A stretch of DNA of 64,000 nt from Streptomyces sp. TG1A-8 (GCF_030499535.1 NZ_JASTLB010000001.1:6138001-6202000), one strand, 5' to 3'; positions 38,597 to 47,932 are shown, counted from the first letter of the stretch. The notes: generated from the sequence alone by a model not told the origin. A program made the numbers and translations.

Positions 38597-41110
38597 TCAC
38601 AACTGGCCGACGTCGGTGACGCGCACGATCGCACGGCCCTCGGCGTCGGAGGCCGCGAGGTCGATCTCCGCGCTGATGCCCCAGTCGTGATCGCCGTTCG
38701 GATCGTCGAAGATCTGGCGGACGCGCCACAGACCGTTCTCCGGCTCCTCCTTGATGACCAGCAGCTTGGGGCCACGGGCGTCGGGGCCGGTGCCGAGGTC
38801 GTCGTACTCGTCCCAGTACTTGTCCATCGCCTCGCCCCACGCCTCGGCGTCCCAGCCGGACTCGGCGTCCATCTCGCCGAGTTCCCCGACCTGGTCCAGC
38901 GCGGCCAGTTCCACGCGGCGGAACAGGGCGTTGCGCACCAGCACCCGGAAGGCGCGCGCATTGGTGGTGACCGGCTTGACCTCGTCGGCCCTCTCCTGGG
39001 CCTCCTCGACGGTCATCTCCTCCGGGTTGGCCAGCTGCTCCCACTCGTCCAGCAGGCTGGAGTCCACCTGGCGGACCATCTCGCCGAGCCATTCGATCAG
39101 GTCCTGCAGGTCATCGGACTTCAGGTCGTCCGGAATGGTGTGGTCGAGGGTCTTGTAGGCACCGGCGAGGTAGCGCAGCACGATGCCCTCGGTGCGGGCC
39201 AGCTCGTAGAAGGACACCAGCTCCGTGAACGACAGCGCTCGTTCGTACATGTCACGGACGACCGACTTCGGCGAGAGCGGGTGGTCGCCGACCCACGGGT
39301 GGCTCTTGCGGTAGGTGTTGTACGCGTGGAAGAGCAGTTCCTCCAGCGGCTTCGGGTAGGTGATGCCCTGGAGGCGCTCCATACGCTCCTCGTACTCGAC
39401 CCCGTCCGCCTTCATCGCGGCGACGGCCTCACCACGGGCCTTGTTCTGCTGGGCGGCCAGGATCTGCCGCGGGTCGTCCAGCGTGGACTCCACCACGGAC
39501 ACCATGTCGAGGGCGTAGGACGGCGACTCCGGGTCGAGGAGTTCGAACGCGGCGAGTGCGAAGGTGGACAGCGGCTGGTTGAGCGCGAAGTCCTGCTGGA
39601 GGTCGACCGTGAGCCGCGCGATGCGGCCTTCGGCGTCGGGCTTGTCGAGTTTCTCCACGATCCCGCCGTCCAGCAGCGAACGGTAGATCGCGATCGCGCG
39701 CCGGATGTGCCGGAGCTGCTGCTTGCGGGGCTCGTGGTTGTCCTCCAGGAGATGGCGCATGGCCTCGAAGGCGTTGCCCGGCCGGGCGATGACCGACAGC
39801 AGCATCGTGTGCGTGACCCGGAACCGCGAGGTCAGCGGCTCCGGCTCGGAGACGATCAGCTTGTCGAAGGTGTTCTCCGTCCAGCCGACGAAGCCCTCCG
39901 GTGCCTTCTTGCGCACCACCTTGCGCCGCTTCTTGGGGTCGTCGCCCGCCTTCGCGAGGGCCTTCTCGTTCTCGATCACATGCTCGGGCGCCTGCGCGAC
40001 GACGAGTCCCGCCGTGTCGAAGCCGGCCCGCCCGGCCCGGCCCGCGATCTGGTGGAACTCGCGGGCGCGCAGGGTGCGCACCCGGCTGCCGTCGTACTTG
40101 GTCAGGGCCGTGAACAGGACGGTCCGGATGGGCACGTTGACCCCCACACCGAGCGTGTCCGTGCCGCAGATGACCTTCAGCAGGCCGGCCTGGGCCAGCT
40201 TCTCCACCAGGCGCCGGTACTTGGGCAGCATCCCGGCGTGGTGGACGCCGATGCCGTGGCGGACGTAACGGGAGAGGTTGCGGCCGAACTTGGTGGTGAA
40301 GCGGAAGTTGCCGATCAGCTCGGCGATCCGGTCCTTCTCCTCGCGCGAGCACATGTTGATGCTCATCAGCGCCTGCGCCCGCTCCACGGCCTGCGCCTGG
40401 GTGAAGTGCACGATGTAGACGGGAGCCTGCCGGCTCTCCAGCAGCTCGGTGAGGGTCTCGGTGAGCGGGGTGAGCCGGTACTCGTAGGAGAGGGGCACCG
40501 GGCGGGTGGCCGATCGGACCACCGAGGTCGGGCGGCCGGTGCGGCGGCTGAGGTCCTTCTCGAAGAAGGACACGTCACCCAGGGTCGCCGACATCAGGAT
40601 GAACTGAGCCTGCGGGAGTTCCAGCAGCGGGATCTGCCACGCCCAGCCGCGGTCGCCCTCCGCGTAGAAGTGGAACTCGTCCATCACGACCTGGCCGACG
40701 TCGGCGTGCTTGCCGTCGCGCAGCGCGATGGACGCCAGCACCTCGGCGGTGCAGCAGATCACGGGAGCATCGGCGTTCACGGAGGCGTCGCCGGTGAGCA
40801 TGCCGACGTTCTCGGTGCCGAAGAGCTTGCACAGCTCGAAGAACTTCTCCGACACCAACGCTTTGATGGGAGCCGTGTAGAAGGTGACCTCGTCGCGGGC
40901 CAGCGCGGCGAAGTGGGCGCCCGCGGCGATCATGCTCTTGCCGGAACCGGTGGGCGTCGAAACGATCACGTTCGCCCCGGAGACCACCTCGATCAGCGCC
41001 TCCTCCTGGTGGGGGTAGAGCGTGAGACCGCGCTCCTGGGCCCACGACTCGAAGGCTTCGTACAGGGCGTCGGGGTCGGCGGTCGGCGGCAGCTGATCGA
41101 TGAGGGTCAC
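38597..41110 (-). CDS. DEAD/DEAH-box helicase with C-terminal DUF3516
   Basis: 837 residues from GTG 41110 (GGGGG two nt upstream); in-frame sequence continues another 20 codons to an ATG with a weaker site. Helicase motifs: Q/I STPTGSGKSMIAAG, Ia APIKALVSEKF, Ib LTGDAS, II VVMDEFHFYAE (a DEFH variant of DEAH), III LMSATLGD, IV YIVHFTQAQA, V DTLGVGVNVPIRTVLF, VI HQIAGRAGRAGFD. The C-terminal about 350 residues are DUF3516, as in actinobacterial Ski2-like helicases. It resembles the Mtr4/Ski2 class that unwinds RNA, but the substrate is not proven. The tesB gene follows. Confidence 0.93.
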   Translation of the reverse strand: MTLIDQLPPTADPDALYEAFESWAQERGLTLYPHQEEALIEVVSGANVIVSTPTGSGKSMIAAGAHFAALARDEVTFYTAPIKALVSEKFFELCKLFGTENVGMLTGDASVNADAPVICCTAEVLASIALRDGKHADVGQVVMDEFHFYAEGDRGWAWQIPLLELPQAQFILMSATLGDVSFFEKDLSRRTGRPTSVVRSATRPVPLSYEYRLTPLTETLTELLESRQAPVYIVHFTQAQAVERAQALMSINMCSREEKDRIAELIGNFRFTTKFGRNLSRYVRHGIGVHHAGMLPKYRRLVEKLAQAGLLKVICGTDTLGVGVNVPIRTVLFTALTKYDGSRVRTLRAREFHQIAGRAGRAGFDTAGLVVAQAPEHVIENEKALAKAGDDPKKRRKVVRKKAPEGFVGWTENTFDKLIVSEPEPLTSRFRVTHTMLLSVIARPGNAFEAMRHLLEDNHEPRKQQLRHIRRAIAIYRSLLDGGIVEKLDKPDAEGRIARLTVDLQQDFALNQPLSTFALAAFELLDPESPSYALDMVSVVESTLDDPRQILAAQQNKARGEAVAAMKADGVEYEERMERLQGITYPKPLEELLFHAYNTYRKSHPWVGDHPLSPKSVVRDMYERALSFTELVSFYELARTEGIVLRYLAGAYKTLDHTIPDDLKSDDLQDLIEWLGEMVRQVDSSLLDEWEQLANPEEMTVEEAQERADEVKPVTTNARAFRVLVRNALFRRVELAALDQVGELGEMDAESGWDAEAWGEAMDKYWDEYDDLGTGPDARGPKLLVIKEEPENGLWRVRQIFDDPNGDHDWGISAEIDLAASDAEGRAIVRVTDVGQL

Positions 41111-41255
41111 GCCCCCATCTTGCCTGGCCTTCTCCCCCGGAAGGGAATCGGCTGCGAGCACGAAGATCATGGCAGCTACGCTGTGTCGCCGGCGGAGGGC
41201 CGGTGCGCCGGGCCAACTGGACAGCGGCACACGAGGAATGGGGCGGGAAGCGGCC

Positions 41256-42050
41256 ATGATGGGACCAGCACACTCACTGTCGGGGGCCGCTGCCTGGCTG
41301 GGCGTCGGGGCGGCAGCCACCGCGGCCGGTCACCCGATGCCCTGGCCGGTTCTGCTCGCCGGCTCCCTGATCTGTGCCGGTGCCGCACTCGCCCCGGACC
41401 TCGACCACAAGGCGGCCACCATCTCCCGGGCCTTCGGCCCGCTCTCGCGCTGGATCTGCGAGATAGTCGACAAGCTGTCGTACGCCGTCTACAAGGCGAC
41501 CAGGAAACAGGGCGACCCGCGCCGCTCCGGCGGGCACCGCACCCTCACCCACACCTGGCTGTGGGCGGTCCTCATCGGCGCGGGCTGCTCGGCGGCAGCG
41601 ATCACCGGGGGCCGCTGGGCGGTGCTGGCGATCCTGTTCGCGCATTTGGTGCTGGCCATCGAGGGCCTGTTGTGGCGGGCCGCCCGGGGCTCCAGCAGCG
41701 ACGTCCTGGTCTGGCTGCTCGCGGCGACCAGTGCGTGGATCCTCGCCGGTGTCCTGGACAAGCCGGGCAACGGCTCCCACTGGCTGTTCACCGCGCCGGG
41801 GCAGCAGTACCTGTGGCTGGGACTGCCGATCGTGCTCGGCGCGCTGGTGCACGACATCGGGGACGCGCTGACGGTGTCGGGCTGCCCGATCCTGTGGCCG
41901 ATTCCGGTGGGCCGCAAGCGCTGGTACCCGCTGGGGCCGCCGAAGGCGATGCGGTTCCGCGCGGGCAGCTGGGTCGAGCTGAGGGTGCTGATGCCCGTGT
42001 TCATGCTGCTCGGCGGAGTGGGCTGCGCGGCGGCCCTCAACGTGATCTGA
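41256..42050 (+). CDS. YdjM/DUF457-type membrane-bound metal-dependent hydrolase
   Basis: 264 residues from ATG 41256 (or 41259), with GGGAAG upstream. The family begins with a membrane-embedded metal site: PAHSLSGAAAWLGVG (His), LAPDLDHKAATIS (Asp-x-Asp-His) and SGGHRTLTHTWLW (two His). Five or six transmembrane helices are visible (for example VLLAGSLICAGAALAPDLDH and VLAILFAHLVLAIEGLLW). Members are predicted inner-membrane hydrolases of unknown substrate, sometimes linked to LexA. It is divergent from the helicase gene across 145 bp. Confidence 0.85.
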   Translation: MMGPAHSLSGAAAWLGVGAAATAAGHPMPWPVLLAGSLICAGAALAPDLDHKAATISRAFGPLSRWICEIVDKLSYAVYKATRKQGDPRRSGGHRTLTHTWLWAVLIGAGCSAAAITGGRWAVLAILFAHLVLAIEGLLWRAARGSSSDVLVWLLAATSAWILAGVLDKPGNGSHWLFTAPGQQYLWLGLPIVLGALVHDIGDALTVSGCPILWPIPVGRKRWYPLGPPKAMRFRAGSWVELRVLMPVFMLLGGVGCAAALNVI

Positions 42051-42064
42051 CACCTCCCTCCCCG

Positions 42065-42328
42065 TCAGGTCGTCTCGTCCGCGCCCGCACCGCCGTACCG
42101 GCGTTCGAACCGGGCGACCCGGCCCTCGGTGTCCACCGTGCGGGACTTGCCCGTGTAGAAGGGGTGGCTCTCGGAGGAGATCTCGACGTCGATCACCGGG
42201 TAGGTTTCGCCGTCGTCCCACTCGATCGACTGCTCGCTGCGCGCGGTGGACCGGGTGAGGAACGCGTAACCGGCGGCGCGGTCGCGGAAGACCACGGGGT
42301 GGTAGTCGGGGTGTTTGTCCTGCTGCAT
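42065..42328 (-). CDS. rpmE2: Ribosomal protein L31 type B (zinc-free form)
   Basis: 87 residues from ATG 42328, with a CGAGGAGCC site. The sequence [20 protein letters not shown] and [20 protein letters not shown] is diagnostic of bL31 type B. There is no Cys at all, so it is the C-minus paralogue that replaces the zinc-binding L31 under zinc starvation. Such genes are normally repressed by Zur with other C-minus ribosomal protein genes. Here it follows the DUF5709 gene by 42 nt and I see no Zur-box-like palindrome in the gap or upstream of DUF5709. Confidence 0.95.
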   Translation of the reverse strand: MQQDKHPDYHPVVFRDRAAGYAFLTRSTARSEQSIEWDDGETYPVIDVEISSESHPFYTGKSRTVDTEGRVARFERRYGGAGADETT

Positions 42329-42370
42329 GGCGGCTCCTCGTACGGGGCGGTCGGGCAGGGGGCGTCCGGT

Positions 42371-42841
42371 TCAGCCGGGGAGCGAGTCCTCGTCGACGAC
42401 GTGCACGGCGGCTTCCTCGGCGGAGGCCGCCGCGCCGTCGATGCCGACATCGGTGGCGACAAGAGCGCTCTCCTCGTCCTCGTGCACCCCCTCGTCGGGC
42501 GCGACCAGGCGGCCGGAACGGACATCGCCGACCTCGTTGTCCAGGAGTTCCCCGTCGGTGCCGTCGCAGTCACCCAGGCCGTCCCCGCCGACGGCGGCGA
42601 CGTCGGGCAGTTCCTCGGCGAGGCGCTGGTCCAGCGTCTCCCCGGTCAGGCGTTCACGAGCCGTCACTCCGGTGTGCTCCACCGCCCAGGGGCGTTCGGG
42701 CGGGGACCAGCCGCGGTCGAGAGGGTTGTCGACGCCGTCGGCATCCAGCGTGTCCTCCAAGTCGAGCACCCCCGAGTCCTCCGCGATCTCCGAGGGATCG
42801 GGCTGGTAGACGTCGTCCCCCCATCCGGCGGCGCTGTTCAC
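42371..42841 (-). CDS. DUF5709 acidic protein
   Basis: 156 residues from GTG 42841, with GGAGG seven nt upstream. Very acidic and repetitive: YQPDPSEIAEDSGVLDLEDT, GWSPPERPWAVEHTGVTARE, RLTGETLDQRLAEELPDV, LLDNEVGDVRSGRLVAPDEG and the end HVVDEDSLPG. These segments define the actinobacterial DUF5709 family, whose function is unknown and which is probably largely disordered. It lies directly upstream of rpmE2 and may share its transcript. Confidence 0.85.
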   Translation of the reverse strand: MNSAAGWGDDVYQPDPSEIAEDSGVLDLEDTLDADGVDNPLDRGWSPPERPWAVEHTGVTARERLTGETLDQRLAEELPDVAAVGGDGLGDCDGTDGELLDNEVGDVRSGRLVAPDEGVHEDEESALVATDVGIDGAAASAEEAAVHVVDEDSLPG

Positions 42842-43108
42842 GGGTACCTCCAGGTGGTGAGGACGGCCTCGCGCCCCCGCGAGGGGCGGCGGGCCGCCGG
42901 CGTGCCCGGCGGGCGGTACACGCCACGCGTGGGTGGCGGTCGCGAGGCGCTCCACGGGCCGGTGCCGCCTTCCACCCTTCCACCCCGGCTCGGGACCGCG
43001 CAACGGCACGCCACCCGCCCCCGTCCCGCACACCGAGGCGCGGACGCGCCCGTGCGCGCTTGCCGGAGCCTGCCCGCGCGCCCCGCCGCGGTGCTCACCC
43101 ACACGCCC

Positions 43109-44890
43109 TCACCCGTGCCAGGACCGCCACAGTGCCGCGTAGGCGCCTTCCGCCGCGACCAGGTCCCGGTGGCTGCCGAGTTCGCTGACACGGCCGTTCT
43201 CCACGACGGCGATCACGTCCGCGTCGTGGGCGGTGTGCAGGCGGTGTGCGATGGCGATCACCGTGCGGCCGTCCAGGACACGGGCCAGCGAGTGTTCCAG
43301 GTGGCGTGCCGCCCGCGGGTCGAGCAGCGAGGTCGCCTCGTCCAGGACCAGCGTGTGCGGGTCGGCCAGGACCAGCCGGGCCAGGGCGATCTGCTGGGCC
43401 TGCGCCGGGGTCAGCGCCAGTCCCCCGGATCCGACCTCGGTGTCCAGGCCGTCGTCCAGCGCACGGGCCCAGCCGTCCGCGTCCACCGCGCCGAGCGCCG
43501 CCCACAGCTCGGCGTCCTGCGCTCCGCTACGGGCCAGCAGCAGGTTGTCGCGCAGGGATCCGACGAAGACGTGGTGCTCCTGATTGACGAGGGCGACGTG
43601 GGAGCGGACGCGCTCCGCGGGCATCCGGGACAGTTCGGCGCCGCCCAGGGTGATGCGGCCGGACCGGGGCGCGTAGATGCCGGCGAGCAGCCTGCCCAGC
43701 GTGGACTTGCCGGCGCCGGAGGGGCCGACCAGGGCCACCCGGGTGCCCGGTGCGACCGCGAGGGAGACCTCGCGCAGCACGTCGACGCCCTCCCGGTAAC
43801 CGAAGTGCACCCGGTCGGCGTGCACGTCGCGGCCGTCCGGGAGCAGCGAGGCGTCCCCGGCGTCCGGCTCGATGTCACGGACACCGACCAGCCGGGCCAG
43901 CGACACCTGGGCGACCTGCACCTCGTCGTACCAGCGCAGGATCAGGTTCACCGGGTCGACGAGCATCTGCGCGATGAGCGCACCCGTGGTCAGCTGGCCC
44001 ACGCCGATCCAGCCGCGCAGGACGAAGGCGCCGCCGACCATGAGGGCGGAGCCGAGCACGATGACGTGGACGGCGTTGATGACGGGGAAGAGCACGGACC
44101 GCAGCCAGAGGGTGTACCGCTCCCACGCGGTCCACTCCTTGATCCGCCGCTCCGACAGGGCGATGCGGCGCCCACCCAGGCGGTGTGCCTCGATGGTGTG
44201 GCCGGCGTCCACGGTCTCGGCGAGCGCGGCGGCGACGGCGGCGTACCCGGCGGCCTCCGAGCGGTATCCGGAGGGGGCCCGCTTGAAGTACCAGCGGCAG
44301 CCCGCCACCAGCACCGGCACCGCGAGCAGCACGGCGGCCGCCAGGGGCGGGGCCGTCACGACGAGTCCGCCGAGCAGCAGCAGGGCCCACACGGCACCGA
44401 TGGCCAGCTGCGGCACGGCTTCCCGCATGGCGTTGGCGAGACGGTCGATGTCGGTGGTGATGCGGGAGAGCAGGTCACCCGTTCCGGCCCGCTCCAGCAC
44501 ACCCGGGGGCAGCCCCACCGAGCGGACGAGGAAGTCCTCGCGCAGGTCGGCCAGCATCCGCTCGCCGAGCACCGCGCCCCGCAGGCGCACCTGCCGCACG
44601 AAGGCGGCCTGCACGACCAGCGCGAGCAGGAACAGCCCCGCCGTCAGACCGAGGTTCACGTCGCGCGTCCGGTCCGAGACGCGCTCGACGAGGCCGCCGA
44701 GCAGGTACGGGCCCACCATGGAGGCGGCGACGGCCACGGTGTTGACGGCGATGAGGAGCAGGAACGCCCGGCGGTGCCGGCGGAACAGCTCGCTCACGTA
44801 GGCGCGCACGGTGGCGCTCGCACCGACGGGCAGCGTGGTGGCGGTCGTCGGGGTCGCCGGGTCGTACGCCGGCGGCGCAACGCCGATCAT
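43109..44890 (-). CDS. ABC exporter half-transporter B (degenerate signature motif)
   Basis: 593 residues from ATG 44890, overlapping the upstream half-transporter's stop by four bases. Six transmembrane helices occupy residues about 40-310. The ATPase domain has an intact Walker A (GPSGAGKST), Q-loop (LVNQEHHVF), Walker B with catalytic Glu (TLVLDEATS) and H-loop (AIAHRLHT). The ABC signature, normally LSGGQ, reads LTPAQAQQIALAR, so this subunit cannot provide the gamma-phosphate sensor. Its partner has the reverse defects. Together they should form one competent and one dead ATP site. Substrate unknown; an actinobacterial drug/lipid/peptide exporter. Confidence 0.93.
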   Translation of the reverse strand: MIGVAPPAYDPATPTTATTLPVGASATVRAYVSELFRRHRRAFLLLIAVNTVAVAASMVGPYLLGGLVERVSDRTRDVNLGLTAGLFLLALVVQAAFVRQVRLRGAVLGERMLADLREDFLVRSVGLPPGVLERAGTGDLLSRITTDIDRLANAMREAVPQLAIGAVWALLLLGGLVVTAPPLAAAVLLAVPVLVAGCRWYFKRAPSGYRSEAAGYAAVAAALAETVDAGHTIEAHRLGGRRIALSERRIKEWTAWERYTLWLRSVLFPVINAVHVIVLGSALMVGGAFVLRGWIGVGQLTTGALIAQMLVDPVNLILRWYDEVQVAQVSLARLVGVRDIEPDAGDASLLPDGRDVHADRVHFGYREGVDVLREVSLAVAPGTRVALVGPSGAGKSTLGRLLAGIYAPRSGRITLGGAELSRMPAERVRSHVALVNQEHHVFVGSLRDNLLLARSGAQDAELWAALGAVDADGWARALDDGLDTEVGSGGLALTPAQAQQIALARLVLADPHTLVLDEATSLLDPRAARHLEHSLARVLDGRTVIAIAHRLHTAHDADVIAVVENGRVSELGSHRDLVAAEGAYAALWRSWHG

Positions 44891-46773
44891 GCGCTCTCCT
44901 CGATCTCTTCCAGTTCTCCGAGAGTGCCCAGCAGGGCGTCCTCGTCGGCCGCGTCCAACGTGCCCGCCGCACCGGCCCTGCCCGGGGTTTCGCGGGTACC
45001 GGTCCCGGCCGACGCGGATGCGGCGACGGCGGTGTCCCTCTCGTCCTCGGTCTCCCGCGTCACCACGGCGCGGTACCGCGGGTCGGCGTCGAGCAGTTCG
45101 CGGTGCGGGCCGACCGCCACGACCTCACCGTCATGGACGAGGGCGACCCGGTCCGCACGGTCCAGCAGAAGGGGCGAGGAGGTGAACACCACCGTCGTCC
45201 GCCCCGAGCGCAACCCGCGCAGTCCCTCCGCGATCCGGGCCTCGGTGTGCGAGTCGACCGCGGAGGTCGGCTCGTCCAGAACCAGTACCCCGGGGTCGGT
45301 GACGAGGGACCGGGCCAGCGCGAGCCGCTGTCGCTGGCCGCCCGACAGGGAGCGGCCCCGTTCGGTGATGCGGGCGTCCATCGGGTCGTCGGCGGCCAGT
45401 GAACCCTGGACCAGCGCGTCGAGGACGTCCTCGCACTGTGCGGCCGCCAGGGCGTCCTCGGCGCGTACGGCACCGGATGCGGGCACGTCGAGCAGGTCGC
45501 GCAGCGAGCCGGAGAGCAGCACCGGGTCCTTGTCCTGGACGAGGACGGCGGCGCGTGCGGAGTCGAGGGGCAGTTCGTCGAGCGGCACCCCGCCGAGCAG
45601 CACCGAGGGGCCGGGCTCGGTGGGATGGCCGCCCAGCCGTTCCGCGAGCCGCCCGGCCGCGTCCGGGTCGCCGCAGACCACGGCCGTGAACCGGCCGGCG
45701 GCGGCGAGTAGACCGGTGAGGGGGTCGTACAGGTCGCCGTCGGGCACGGCGGCTTCCCGGGAGCCGCCGGTGTCCGTGGCCCGCTCCAGTGACAGCACGC
45801 GCGCGGCCCGCCGGGCCGAGGGACGCGAGAAGGAGTACGCCATCGCGATTTCCTCGAAGTGCCGCAGTGGGTAGTTGAGGACCATGACCGCGCTGTAGAC
45901 CGTGACGAGTTCGCCGACCGTGATGCGGCCCTGACGGGCCAGGTGGATGCCGTGCCAGACGACCGCGATCAGCAGCAGCCCGGGCAGCAGTACCTGTATC
46001 GCGGAGATCAGCGACCACATCCGGGCGCTGCGCACGGCCGCGTGGCGTACCTCCTGCGAGGCGTGGCGGTAGCGGTCGAGGAAGAGTTCCTCGCCGCCGA
46101 TGCCGCGCAGCACGCGCAGTCCGGCGACGGTGTCCGAGGCCAGCTCGGTGGCGCGGCCGGCCTTCTCGCGCTGGACGTCGGCGCGGCGGGTCGCCCGGGG
46201 CAGCAGGGGCAGCACCGCGAGCGCCACGACCGGCAGGCCCACGGCGACGACCACGCCGAGGGCCGGCTGGTAGGCGAGCAGGCCCACGCAGACCACGACG
46301 ACGGTCAGGGCGGCGGCGGTGAACCGGGACAGGGCCTCGACGAACCAGCCGATCCTCTCCACGTCCCCGGTGGAGACGGCCACCACCTCACCGGCCGCGA
46401 CCCGCCGGGTCAGCGCGGAGCCCAGCTGGGCCGCCCTGCGTGCCAGCAACTGCTGGACCCGGGCGGCGGCCGTGATCCAGTTGGTGACCGCCGCCCGGTG
46501 CAGGAACGCGTCCCCGACGGCGATGCCCGTGCCGCACACCAGCAGCAGGACACCCGTCAGGGCGAGCCGGGTGCCGGAGCGGTCGACGACCGCCTGGACG
46601 GCCAGACCGACGCAGAAGGGAAGCGCGGAGACCGAGACGAAGTGCAGTACGCCCCAGGCCAGTGACCTGATCTGTCCGCCCAGCTGGTTGCGCCAGAGCC
46701 ACCACAGGAAGCGAGGGCCCGAACGCACGTCCGGCACGCCCGGGTCGGGGTACGGAAGGTCTTGAATCTGCAT
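44887..46773 (-). CDS. ABC exporter half-transporter A (degenerate Walker A)
   Basis: 628 residues from ATG 46773; the start is chosen at MQIQDLPYPDPG because upstream in-frame sequence is not gene-like. Transmembrane domain residues about 35-320. In the ATPase domain the P-loop reads VVCGDPDAAGRLAERL, with no GKS/T lysine, and the H-loop His is replaced (TVVFTSSPLLLD). The signature LSGGQRQRLALARSL and Walker B VLVLDEPTSAVD are perfect. The C-terminus has an Ala/Thr-rich extension and an acidic tail. It is translationally coupled to half-transporter B (ATGA at 44887-44890). These defects are exactly complementary to those of B. Confidence 0.93.
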   Translation of the reverse strand: MQIQDLPYPDPGVPDVRSGPRFLWWLWRNQLGGQIRSLAWGVLHFVSVSALPFCVGLAVQAVVDRSGTRLALTGVLLLVCGTGIAVGDAFLHRAAVTNWITAAARVQQLLARRAAQLGSALTRRVAAGEVVAVSTGDVERIGWFVEALSRFTAAALTVVVVCVGLLAYQPALGVVVAVGLPVVALAVLPLLPRATRRADVQREKAGRATELASDTVAGLRVLRGIGGEELFLDRYRHASQEVRHAAVRSARMWSLISAIQVLLPGLLLIAVVWHGIHLARQGRITVGELVTVYSAVMVLNYPLRHFEEIAMAYSFSRPSARRAARVLSLERATDTGGSREAAVPDGDLYDPLTGLLAAAGRFTAVVCGDPDAAGRLAERLGGHPTEPGPSVLLGGVPLDELPLDSARAAVLVQDKDPVLLSGSLRDLLDVPASGAVRAEDALAAAQCEDVLDALVQGSLAADDPMDARITERGRSLSGGQRQRLALARSLVTDPGVLVLDEPTSAVDSHTEARIAEGLRGLRSGRTTVVFTSSPLLLDRADRVALVHDGEVVAVGPHRELLDADPRYRAVVTRETEDERDTAVAASASAGTGTRETPGRAGAAGTLDAADEDALLGTLGELEEIEESA

Positions 46774-47069
46774 GACGTCCCAGGGGCTCGTGTCAGGGAG
46801 AGGGGGAGGGGGAGGGCGGCAACAAGCCGTGCAAGGGTCGCGTCGCCCGGCGGTGAATTTCAAACGGTTTTTCCTGGCGCCGTCGCGATCCACCGGCTTC
46901 CGGCCAGGGCCACCGGCTCCGGGCCGGTGCGGCCGTCTTGCGCGCCGTCGGCCGGGACGGGCGGTCGCGCTGCGGCCCCGTGGTCCGGCACGGCGAACAT
47001 TCATCATCCGAAACGGTGAATGTCCGGAAGATCGCACAATCGATGGGAACATGATGCCACCATGGCCGG
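46774..47069. other. Divergent intergenic region between the ABC exporter and the L,D-transpeptidase
   Basis: About 300 bp, noticeably less GC-rich near 46850-46880 and 46990-47060, where promoters for both directions are expected. It contains one clear inverted repeat (46997-47023). Confidence 0.45.
46997..47023. promoter_or_regulatory. ACATTCA-TGAATGT inverted repeat
   Basis: Perfect 7-bp arms at 46997-47003 and 47017-47023 with a 13-bp spacer, 46 bp upstream of the transpeptidase start. The arm length and spacing fit an operator for a dimeric regulator. The regulator is unknown. Confidence 0.5.
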
Positions 47070-47819
47070 GTGAAGATCGACAGTGTGCGCCGCAGGACGG
47101 TCGCGGTGATGGCCCTGGGAACCCTCCTCTCGACCCTCTCCGGGTGCGGCGGCCCGGCCCACCCCGGCAGCGCGTCCGGCCCCCGCGGCCGGATCGCCGG
47201 GAGCCCGTCCGCGCCGGCCGTTCCGGCACCGGAGCCGACGCGCGTGCCGGGTATCGGCGACCGTGTGCACCGGCGGATCCCCGCCGGCTCGAGCCAGGTC
47301 GTGGCCGTGTACGGGGAGGGCAGGGATTCGGCCGACTCCACGGTCGTGCTGTACACCCGGCGCGGTGCCGAGTGGCGTCCGGCGGGCAGTTGGCCCGCCC
47401 ACAACGGCCGGAAGGGCTGGACTAGCGATCACCGGATGGGGGACGAGCGCAGCCCGATCGGCGTGTTCACCCTCTCCGCCGCGGGCGGCGTGCTCGCGGA
47501 CCCGGGCGCCAGGCTCCCGTACGACCAGGACGAGAACGCCTACGCACCCCCGGACGCCTGGGACAGGGCGCACCAGCACGACTTCGACTACGTCATCGCC
47601 ATCGACTACAACCGGCTCCCGGGCACCCCGCCGCACGACGGCACCCTCCCCCTGGGCGAGGAGAAGGGCGGTGGCATCTGGCTGCACCTGGACCACGGCG
47701 GCGGCACCTCCGCCTGTGTCAGCGTCTCCCGGGAGGCCATGCGATACCTGCTGCGCACGCTCGACCCCGCCCGGCACCCGGTGATCGTCATGGGTGACCG
47801 GCGGACACTGCACGCCTGA
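47070..47819 (+). CDS. L,D-transpeptidase-like lipoprotein
   Basis: 249 residues from GTG 47070; no strong ribosome site is seen. The signal peptide ends in a lipobox (LLSTLSGC|GG), so the protein should be anchored to the outer face of the membrane. After a Pro/Ala-rich spacer the YkuD-like domain shows RMGDERSPIGVFTLSAAGGV and the catalytic block GGGIWLHLDHGGGTSACVSV, with His and the nucleophile Cys in the family's H-x(n)-S-x-x-C arrangement, close to the L,D-transpeptidases that crosslink or trim peptidoglycan stems. The context gives no partner. Confidence 0.85.
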   Translation: MKIDSVRRRTVAVMALGTLLSTLSGCGGPAHPGSASGPRGRIAGSPSAPAVPAPEPTRVPGIGDRVHRRIPAGSSQVVAVYGEGRDSADSTVVLYTRRGAEWRPAGSWPAHNGRKGWTSDHRMGDERSPIGVFTLSAAGGVLADPGARLPYDQDENAYAPPDAWDRAHQHDFDYVIAIDYNRLPGTPPHDGTLPLGEEKGGGIWLHLDHGGGTSACVSVSREAMRYLLRTLDPARHPVIVMGDRRTLHA

Positions 47820-47932
47820 TGCCGCACCCGCACGGCGGTCCCCGGCCCGCCGCTTGCCGTCCCGGCCGTCTTCGGTCCGGCCGGGGCGGGCCTCGTTGCG
47901 GGGCGGTGCCGTCCGCCCGTGGAGCACCGCCC

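Noticed and set aside
38267..45874. A 2535-codon plus-strand open frame
   Set aside because: It runs antisense through tesB, the helicase, L31 and the ABC exporter genes, all confirmed by motifs; long antisense frames are expected at this G+C content.
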